This document shows positions 21,109 through 26,794 of a stretch of DNA of 26,794 nt, in pieces. The position numbers were made by a program, and so were the translations under genes. Numbering within the stretch: the first letter of the stretch is position 1; every line of letters starts with the position of its first letter. The DNA is from an uncultured Collinsella sp. (GTDB lineage: Bacteria > Actinomycetota > Coriobacteriia > Coriobacteriales > Coriobacteriaceae): assembly GCA_902495525.1 (NCBI GenBank), contig CABUXL010000023.1, positions 1 to 26,794 of the forward strand, given 5' to 3'. The notes under the pieces were generated by a model, which had not been told where the DNA came from, searched no databases, and saw nothing but the letters and a program-made list of their open reading frames with translations.

Positions 21109-22224
21109 CTACATCTCCTCCTTCACCAGCGCGGCAAACGCAGCCAGCACCTCGTCGTTTTCCTGCGGGGTACCCACGGTAATGCGAAGACAGTCCGCGA
21201 GCCCCGGCGCATAGCTAAAATCGCGCACCAAAATCGAATACTCATCGCGCAGACGCTCGCGCACGCGCGTGGCATGCGGCGTGCGCACGAGCACAAAGTT
21301 CGCCGCGCTCGGCCACACCTCCACGGGCAGGCCCTCGGCAGCCATCGCGCGCAGAGCGGCCAGCTCGCGCGCGCGCTCGGATGCGACCTGCGCCACCACA
21401 GGCGCATAGGCATCACGGGCACGCACGCAGGCAAGTGCTGCCGCCTGGCTCAGCACGTTGACCGAGTAGATCTGGCGAATCGCCGCGAACACCTCGATAA
21501 CCTCGGGCGCCGCGATCACGTAGCCCAGACGCGTACCGGCAGCGCCAAACGCCTTGGACAGCGTATGCAGAATCACCAGGTTGGGATGCTCGGCGATAAG
21601 GCCTTGCGCCGTGGTGGCCGCGCCAAACGAATCGTCGGCAAACTCAACGTAGGCCTCGTCGACCATGACCATGCCGGGGCACGCATCGCACAGGGCAGCG
21701 ACAAAGTCGAGCGGCGCCACATCGCCCGTGGGATTGTTGGGCGAGGTCACAATCGCAAGGTTGCACCCGGGTGCGGCCGCGAGCACAGCTGCCTGGTCGA
21801 GCTCAAAGGTCGCCGGGTCGCGCCACACGTCACGCACCTCGGTCTGGCACAGAGACGCAAAGAAGGCATACTCGCTAAAGCACGGCGGGCAGTTGAGCAG
21901 GGTCCTCCCCGCGCCGCCAAACGCCAGCAGATAGTTATAGAGCAGCTCGTCGCCGCCGTTTCCCACGCAGACATTCTCGCGCGCCACACCATGCCAAGCG
22001 GCAAGCTCGTCGCGCAGGTCGTTCGACATGGGATCGGGATAGCGGTTGAGCGGCGTGGCAACCAGGGCCGCGTCGACCGCCTCGCGCACGCCGGTCGGCG
22101 CGGGATAAGTGTTCTCGTTGGCCGAAAGGTTGATGCGCGTGGGCGTAAAGTTGGGATCGTAGGGCTCAATACCGGCCAAGTAAGGCTGGACGAGCTCCTT
22201 CATGCGAGGTGTGAGCTCGGCCAT
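21109..22224 (-). CDS. hisC: Histidinol-phosphate aminotransferase
   Basis: The 371-residue PLP enzyme of fold type I has INLSANENTYPAP near the N-terminus, GNGGDELLYNYLLAFG, SPNNPTGDVAP, VDEAYVEFAD and HTLSKAFGAAGTRLGYVIA with the PLP-binding Lys, and ANFVLVRT near the end. It transaminates imidazole acetol phosphate with glutamate. The start at 22224 is one base after the hisD stop; a second Met seven residues on is possible. Confidence 0.95.
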   Translation of the reverse strand: MAELTPRMKELVQPYLAGIEPYDPNFTPTRINLSANENTYPAPTGVREAVDAALVATPLNRYPDPMSNDLRDELAAWHGVARENVCVGNGGDELLYNYLLAFGGAGRTLLNCPPCFSEYAFFASLCQTEVRDVWRDPATFELDQAAVLAAAPGCNLAIVTSPNNPTGDVAPLDFVAALCDACPGMVMVDEAYVEFADDSFGAATTAQGLIAEHPNLVILHTLSKAFGAAGTRLGYVIAAPEVIEVFAAIRQIYSVNVLSQAAALACVRARDAYAPVVAQVASERARELAALRAMAAEGLPVEVWPSAANFVLVRTPHATRVRERLRDEYSILVRDFSYAPGLADCLRITVGTPQENDEVLAAFAALVKEEM

Positions 22225-22225
22225 A

Positions 22226-23662
22226 TTAGGCCTCCCCGCCGGTCGCGCCAGCGCCATCCGCGCCCGTAGCCGCCAGGTCCACGCCCTCGGCAACTGTCGC
22301 CACGGCGTCTCCCGGCCAAGCGACCTTGGTCAGGTCGGCCGCGGCGAGTGACGCGGCGCTCACGGCATCCTCGCCCTGCTCCAGCGCGCGACGGCGCAGG
22401 GCGGCCGAAAGCGCGTGCGCCCACAGGCCCTCGGCCTCGGCCAGACGCTGCGTAGCAGGAGCGTCGGAGAGCAGGCCCTCGGGCGTATAGCAAATAACGC
22501 TCGAGCGCTTGACGAACTCTTCGACCGAAAGCGGGTTGGAGAACATGGCCGTGCCGCCGGTCGGCAGCGTGTGGTTGGGACCGGCAACGTAATCGCCCAG
22601 CGGCTCGGAGCTCCAGGCGCCCACAAAGATAGCACCGGCATTGCGAATGCCGCCGAGCAGACCCATCGCATCCTTGCAGTGCAGCTCAAGGTGCTCGGGC
22701 GCCACGGTGTTCACGGCCTCGACGGCGGCAGCCATGTCGGCGGCAACCACGATGGTGCCCTCGTTATCGAGCGAGGCGCGTGTGATCTCGGCGCGCGGGG
22801 ACTGCGCCACCAGAACGTCGATACCCGCCTCGACCTCGCGCGCAAACTGCTCGTCGCAGGTCACGAGATAGCAAGCCGCCAGCGGATCGTGCTCGGCCTG
22901 GGCCATCAGGTCTGCCGCGACCACCATGGGCTTGGCCGTGGCATCGGCCAGCACGCAGACCTCGGAGGGGCCGGCGACCATGTCGATGCCCACGTCGCCC
23001 GAGACAATCTGCTTGGCGGCGGCAACAAAGGCGTTGCCCGGGCCGGTGATTTTGTCGACGCGCGGAATGGTCTCGGTGCCGTACGCTAGCGCGGCCACAG
23101 CCTGAGCGCCGCCCACCATATAGATTTCGTCCACGCCGCCGAGCTTTGCCGCGGCGAGCGTGTAGGGGCTGATCAGGCCGTCTTTTTGCGGCGGGGTCAC
23201 CATAACCACGCGCTTGACGCCGGCGACCTTAGCGGGAATGGCATTCATGAGCACCGTGGAGGGATACTGCGCGCGACCGCCCGGCACGTAGATGCCGGCC
23301 GCCGCGAGCGGGGTCACCTTAACGCCGAGCATCGTGCCGTCCGCACGCGTGGTAAACCAGCTCTGCTCGACCTCGCGCTGGTGGAACTCGCGAATCTGGC
23401 GCGCGGCCTTCTCGAGCGCGGCGACAAAGGCCGGGTCGAGGCCTTCGAGCGCGGCATCGATCTGCTCTTGCGGCAGACGGAAGCTCTGCAGCTCAACACC
23501 GTCAAAACGCTGGCAGTAATCGCGCACCGCGGCATCGCCGTTGGCACGCACGTTGGCCACGATATCGCGGGCGGCGTCGACGATGTTCTGCGGCAGCACG
23601 CCCTTGCGGTTGAGCTGGTTGGTAACGAGGCGCTCACCGGGAGCAAGCTTGATGGTCTTCAT
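22226..23662 (-). CDS. hisD: Histidinol dehydrogenase
   Basis: The 478-residue protein oxidises histidinol to histidine in two NAD-dependent steps. Motifs are LAAAGIYVPGGRAQYPSTVL, MVTPPQKDG, VDKITGPGNAFVAAAKQ, GIDMVAGPSEVCVLAD, AQAEHDPLAACYLVT and GPNHTLPTGGTAMFSNPLSV. It is about 40 residues longer than most, owing to an Ala/Gly-rich C-terminal tail (ending VDLAATGADGAGATGGEA). AGGGGA lies ahead of the ATG. About 105 bases separate it from hisZG. Confidence 0.96.
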   Translation of the reverse strand: MKTIKLAPGERLVTNQLNRKGVLPQNIVDAARDIVANVRANGDAAVRDYCQRFDGVELQSFRLPQEQIDAALEGLDPAFVAALEKAARQIREFHQREVEQSWFTTRADGTMLGVKVTPLAAAGIYVPGGRAQYPSTVLMNAIPAKVAGVKRVVMVTPPQKDGLISPYTLAAAKLGGVDEIYMVGGAQAVAALAYGTETIPRVDKITGPGNAFVAAAKQIVSGDVGIDMVAGPSEVCVLADATAKPMVVAADLMAQAEHDPLAACYLVTCDEQFAREVEAGIDVLVAQSPRAEITRASLDNEGTIVVAADMAAAVEAVNTVAPEHLELHCKDAMGLLGGIRNAGAIFVGAWSSEPLGDYVAGPNHTLPTGGTAMFSNPLSVEEFVKRSSVICYTPEGLLSDAPATQRLAEAEGLWAHALSAALRRRALEQGEDAVSAASLAAADLTKVAWPGDAVATVAEGVDLAATGADGAGATGGEA

Positions 23663-23767
23663 ATCGGTATCCCCTATCGGTTGAGGTTGCGTTTGAAAAA
23701 CGAGATGCTGGGCAGCGACACCAATCGGTCCGCAGCCCGGATATGGGGGCGCCCGTGCGCGCTCGCG

Positions 23768-25483
23768 CTATTGTGCCGAACCCGCGACGGGCTCAAAATG
23801 CTTGTCCTTCACGGCAGCAGCCAGACGATCGGCCAAGTTGCGAACGCGCGGATCCAGGCGCGCGGCACCCGGGTTGACGAAGAAGCGCGCCGTGCAGTCC
23901 ATAATGCGGCCGGTGATGACCAAGTCGTTGTCGCGCAGCGTGGCGCCCGTCGCGGTAATGTCCACGATGCGATCGGTCATGCCGACGATGGGTCCCAGCT
24001 CGATGTTACCGTGCAGGGAGACGATATCGGCGTTCACGCCGCGCTCGGCATACCAGGCGCTCGCGATGCGCGGATACTTGGTGGCCACACGAAGCGACCC
24101 GCGACGGGCATAGTTGCGCTCGGCCTGGCCGGCGCGCCACGCGGGCTCCGCCTCGATAAAGGTGCACAGGCCGTAGCCCAGATCGACCAGCTGCAGCAGG
24201 TTGAGGTCGGCCTCGATAAGCGAGTCCCAACCGCAGATGCCGCAGTCGGCGCCGCCGCAGCCCACAAAGGCGGGCGCGTCGCTGGGGCGCACGATGACAA
24301 ACTCGATATCGCCGACCGTGCCCTCGCCGGCGCGTGTGTCGCGACCGCGCACGATGAGGTGACGACCGGGATCGCGCAGCTCCGAGACGTCCAGGCCCGC
24401 GGCCTCGAGCACGTCGAGCGTGTCGGCCTTGAGCGAGCCCTTGGGCACGGCAATGCGCAGCGGACCCTCGGCACCACGGCCCGCGGCGTGATCGCCATCG
24501 GAAGCAGCGTCCTCGGCCGAGGTGCGCGCAGCCTCCAGGCGCTCGAGCGAAAAGGCAAAGCCCGCCGCCGGCACCTCGATACCGTCGCCAAATGCGCCGG
24601 TAAAGATGGAGTCATAGCGTCCGCCCGAACCCACCGGATCAGGCAGGCCGCCGGCATAGGCCTTAAAGACCAGGCCCGTGTAGTAATCGAAAGAGTTCAT
24701 GATGGAGAAGTCGAACGACAGCACCTGGGCGTCCTCGGGAGCCAGGCCCTCGACCAGGGCACGCAGCTCGCGCGTGAGCGGCGCGACAATGCCCGCCGCC
24801 GTCAGAAGCGCATCCACGCGGTCGAGTACCTCGGCACCGCCGTGCAGACGTGGCAGCTCGCTAATGGCGGCCTTGACGGCATCGGACTCGGCGCTTGCCG
24901 CCACGCGGGCATCGAGGCCCACGAAGTCGTTGGCGTGCACGCAGCGCAGCGCCTCGGCAGCCAGCTCGCGATCCTCGCACGCCGCAAGCAGCTCTTTAAA
25001 CGGACGCACGCTACCTGCGATAATGCGCGCATCGGGCAGCGCCAGCTTGCGCACCGCCTCGGCCACGAGCGAGACAATCTCGACATCGCCCGCAGTATCG
25101 CCCGCACCGATAAGCTCAAAGCCCAGCTGTGTAAACTGGCGCGAGCCGCCGGCGTTGCGCTGGCACTCACGAACCACCGGCGCCTCGTAGCGAAGGCGCA
25201 GCGGCAGATCGGCCGCGCGCATGCGGGTCGAAACCAAGCGCACGATCGGCAGCGTGTTGTCGGGACGGACCACCAACAGGCGACCGTCATCATCAAAGAG
25301 CTTAAACGGCGTATCCGCAATGCGGCCGCCTTCCTCGAGCGACCCCTTGTCCTCGAGCAGCGGCGTCTCGACCGGCAGGTAATGATGCTCCCTGAAGCAG
25401 CCCTTCACCGTCAGCGCAATCTCCTCGCGCGCCTGAGCCTCCTCGGGCAATATGTCCCGGAATCCCCACGGTGTGGCTGTCAT
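23768..25483 (-). CDS. hisZG: Fused HisZ-HisG: ATP phosphoribosyltransferase regulatory plus catalytic subunit
   Basis: The 571-residue protein has two parts. Residues 1 to about 320 are HisZ, a class II histidyl-tRNA synthetase paralogue: TPWGFRDILPEEAQAR, LVVRPDNTLPIVRLV, RLRYEAPVVREC, SRQFTQLGFELIG, SFDYYTGLVFKAYAGG and GSGGRYDSIF. A 20-residue Ala/Asp/Gly linker follows. Residues 342-571 are short-form HisG: LRIAVPKGSLKADTLDVLEAAGL, GGADCGICGWDSLIEA and the PRPP loop VDITATGATLRDN. HisG commits PRPP and ATP to histidine synthesis, and the short form needs HisZ for activity and for feedback inhibition. No stop or frameshift lies between the parts. AGGAGG precedes the ATG; it is the first gene of the operon. 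Confidence 0.93.
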   Translation of the reverse strand: MTATPWGFRDILPEEAQAREEIALTVKGCFREHHYLPVETPLLEDKGSLEEGGRIADTPFKLFDDDGRLLVVRPDNTLPIVRLVSTRMRAADLPLRLRYEAPVVRECQRNAGGSRQFTQLGFELIGAGDTAGDVEIVSLVAEAVRKLALPDARIIAGSVRPFKELLAACEDRELAAEALRCVHANDFVGLDARVAASAESDAVKAAISELPRLHGGAEVLDRVDALLTAAGIVAPLTRELRALVEGLAPEDAQVLSFDFSIMNSFDYYTGLVFKAYAGGLPDPVGSGGRYDSIFTGAFGDGIEVPAAGFAFSLERLEAARTSAEDAASDGDHAAGRGAEGPLRIAVPKGSLKADTLDVLEAAGLDVSELRDPGRHLIVRGRDTRAGEGTVGDIEFVIVRPSDAPAFVGCGGADCGICGWDSLIEADLNLLQLVDLGYGLCTFIEAEPAWRAGQAERNYARRGSLRVATKYPRIASAWYAERGVNADIVSLHGNIELGPIVGMTDRIVDITATGATLRDNDLVITGRIMDCTARFFVNPGAARLDPRVRNLADRLAAAVKDKHFEPVAGSAQ

Positions 25484-25518
25484 CTGGTGAGCCTCCTCAT
25501 GCTGTGCTTCGTATAGAA

Positions 25519-25550
25519 CAGAAGACCGGCATAGCTCCGCCGGTCTTCTG
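25519..25550 (-). terminator. Hairpin ahead of the his operon (terminator or attenuator)
   Basis: CAGAAGACCGGC and GCCGGTCTTCTG are perfect 12-base arms around an 8-base loop, 36 bases before the hisZG start. On the minus strand it is followed by TTCTAT, a weak T-tract. It may end the preceding transcript or lie in the his leader. No T-box motif or His-rich leader peptide is visible. Confidence 0.5.
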
Positions 25551-25653
25551 GGTACTTTAGCATACTAGAGTGCTTGCGGGGCGAATCGTCTCCCGCGACT
25601 CACAGCGTATTCATTTGGAAACATAGGAGCGGATTGTCGCAACCCAACCCCAC

Positions 25654-26490
25654 TTAGGCGCCAATCGCGCGTCGGTACTCCGCCATAACCTGAGCGTCGG
25701 CTGCCGCGGGATTGGCGAAATAGCGCCAATCATAGGTCTCAGCCGAAACAACTCCGCGATAGCCGCGCGCCACCAGCCTATCCAGGTCGGCGCGCATATC
25801 GCGGTCGCCGTCACCCCAGGCAAGATGCGTCGTGCCATCTGCCGCAACATCGACAAAATGCACGTGGGCGACATCATCGCCAAGCAGATCGAAATAATCG
25901 TCGATGGTATCCCCTGCCACCGCCATAGCGCCCAAATCCAGACACGCCTTAAGTGCCGGATGATCAACTGCCTCGATCATGCGCTTCGTGTCGGCCGCCG
26001 AGTTCACGATCATCGACTCAACCGGCTGTAGGGCCTCGAGCACCAGTCGCACGCCGCGCTCTCCCGCATGCTCGGCAATCGCACGCAGCATCGAGGCGCT
26101 GCGACCCCACGCGTCCTCGATCGGCTCGTTCAAAAATGCCCAGCCGCTCGAGACCATGACCTGCTCGGCTCCAAGTTCCTCCGCGATATCTACAACGTTC
26201 TTAAAGTACGCGAGTGTGCGGGCACGCGCCTCATTCCCGCGCGCCGCGATATTCCACGGCTTGGGGTTGTTCTGTTCGGGACAAAGCCCCACAATCCGAA
26301 CCCCATACCGCTGTGATAGCTCCCGCACCTGCTCGAGCGAATCGTATCCATGGCAATCGACATACAGATGCATCGCCCCGGTCCAAAGCTCACAACACGT
26401 GTAGCCCGAAGCCGACGCCGAAGAAAAGAACTCCTCAAGGTCAAAATAACGATGGCTGATATTCATGACGGCAAGCTGGGGATAGCTCAT
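25654..26490 (-). CDS. Sugar phosphate isomerase/epimerase (FrlC-like TIM barrel)
   Basis: The 278-residue protein is of the xylose-isomerase-like TIM barrel family. Likely metal ligands are Glu in LVLEALQPVES, Asp in ACLDLGAMA, His in VHFVD and Glu in VVSAETYDW; the sugar-binding GYTCCELWTGAMHLY segment is at the N-terminus. The build is near that of FrlC, the fructoselysine 3-epimerase, and the neighbouring upstream gene looks like a SIS-domain protein such as FrlB, so a role in Amadori-compound or related sugar-phosphate breakdown is a reasonable guess. GGAGAG precedes the ATG at 26490; a longer frame to 26550 lacks a ribosome binding site. Confidence 0.82.
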   Translation of the reverse strand: MSYPQLAVMNISHRYFDLEEFFSSASASGYTCCELWTGAMHLYVDCHGYDSLEQVRELSQRYGVRIVGLCPEQNNPKPWNIAARGNEARARTLAYFKNVVDIAEELGAEQVMVSSGWAFLNEPIEDAWGRSASMLRAIAEHAGERGVRLVLEALQPVESMIVNSAADTKRMIEAVDHPALKACLDLGAMAVAGDTIDDYFDLLGDDVAHVHFVDVAADGTTHLAWGDGDRDMRADLDRLVARGYRGVVSAETYDWRYFANPAAADAQVMAEYRRAIGA

Positions 26491-26563
26491 AATTACTCTC
26501 CAACCCAAGCGAGGCCCCGTTCCATATAGGAGCGAGGCCCAATTACACAAACGTTATTTGCTC

Positions 26564-26794
26564 TTAGTAGTCGAACTGGTGATAGTAGCGACGGTAGTTG
26601 AGGTTGTGCTTGGTGACCGTCTCGTAGTAAGCGGCAAGACGATCGGTGATCAGCGAGGAGAGGATCCACGGAGACACGATGACGCGGAACTCGTCGTCAA
26701 GGCCGGGGATCGCGAACTCGGCGGTGTCGATGACGTTGATGTCGGTGTCGCCGGTCACGCCGCGGGTCAGGAACGCGCGGACGCGCTCGTCGAG
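26564..26794 (-). CDS. C-terminus of a probable SIS-domain sugar isomerase/deglycase (cut by window edge)
   Basis: Seventy-seven residues remain: LDERVRAFLTRGVTGDTDIN at the start, then VIDTAEFAIPGLDDEFRVIV and SPWILSSLITDRLAAYYETV, ending RRYYHQFDY. Such an end, with an alpha-helical stretch followed by RRYY..FDY, is typical of SIS-domain proteins of the FrlB/AgaS type. The catalytic part is outside the window, so the call rests on the tail alone. It is 73 bases upstream of the FrlC-like gene and probably in the same transcript. Confidence 0.55.
   Translation of the reverse strand, partial: LDERVRAFLTRGVTGDTDINVIDTAEFAIPGLDDEFRVIVSPWILSSLITDRLAAYYETVTKHNLNYRRYYHQFDY

Noticed and set aside
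23186..25516. Very long open frame on the plus strand opposite hisD and hisZG
   Set aside because: Its product has no recognisable domain and is rich in Arg, His and Ala, as expected for the antisense of GC-rich coding DNA; the minus strand carries clear enzymes.
25484..25653. T-box or histidine leader peptide for the his operon
   Set aside because: No T-box consensus and no run of His codons after a start codon are seen.
1..26794. CRISPR array or defence system
   Set aside because: No regularly spaced direct repeats, cas genes, restriction enzymes or toxin-antitoxin pairs are visible.

Overview
The window looks like a chromosomal segment of a high-GC anaerobic actinobacterium of the Coriobacteriia, most likely Collinsella or a close relative. 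This rests on codon and GC style, the family types and the gene order mazG-eno-divIC-ppx; no database search was possible. Most of it is housekeeping DNA, but the gaps between genes are unusually rich in palindromic and MITE-like repeats.

Layout: 1-305 is the 5' part of an IS110-family transposase (minus strand, cut by the window edge), preceded by a structured non-coding leader, short REP-like repeats and a 230-bp MITE-like element. Then come a DUF2207 membrane protein (minus), glutamyl-Q tRNA(Asp) synthetase (plus, apparently leaderless), a metallophosphoesterase and a small membrane protein (both minus), and a second MITE-like element of 182 bp with 31-bp inverted ends. A plus-strand operon follows: a DUF4342 membrane protein, an OmpR-type response regulator and its sensor kinase, closed by a strong bidirectional terminator. 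Next are a VOC-fold protein and an orphan GatB-like PTS IIB (minus), a membrane-anchored helical protein of unknown role (plus), and tRNA-Leu(UAA), whose 3' end and terminator are duplicated 196 bp downstream.

From 10.6 to 16 kb on the minus strand lie ppx/gppA, a DivIC/FtsB-like protein, enolase, MazG, a YfcE-type phosphodiesterase and a stand-alone LarC C-terminal domain. From 16.4 to 25.5 kb is a full histidine biosynthesis locus. A PHP-family (probable histidinol-phosphatase) gene on the plus strand converges on a minus-strand run hisZG-hisD-hisC-hisB-hisH-hisA-hisF-hisI-hisE. HisZ and HisG are fused in one 571-residue protein. The operon is interrupted between hisB and hisH by a twin REP-like hairpin and between hisF and hisI by a 95-bp imperfect palindrome. 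The right end carries a FrlC-like TIM-barrel sugar epimerase/isomerase and the C-terminus of what is probably a SIS-domain sugar isomerase/deglycase (minus).

Together hisZG, D, C, B, H, A, F, I, E and the PHP phosphatase cover every step from PRPP and ATP to histidine. The most unusual material is non-coding: a candidate IS110 bridge-RNA region, a REP-like family that keeps a GGGAC core while its inverted arms differ from copy to copy, and several palindrome families that sit right against stop codons.
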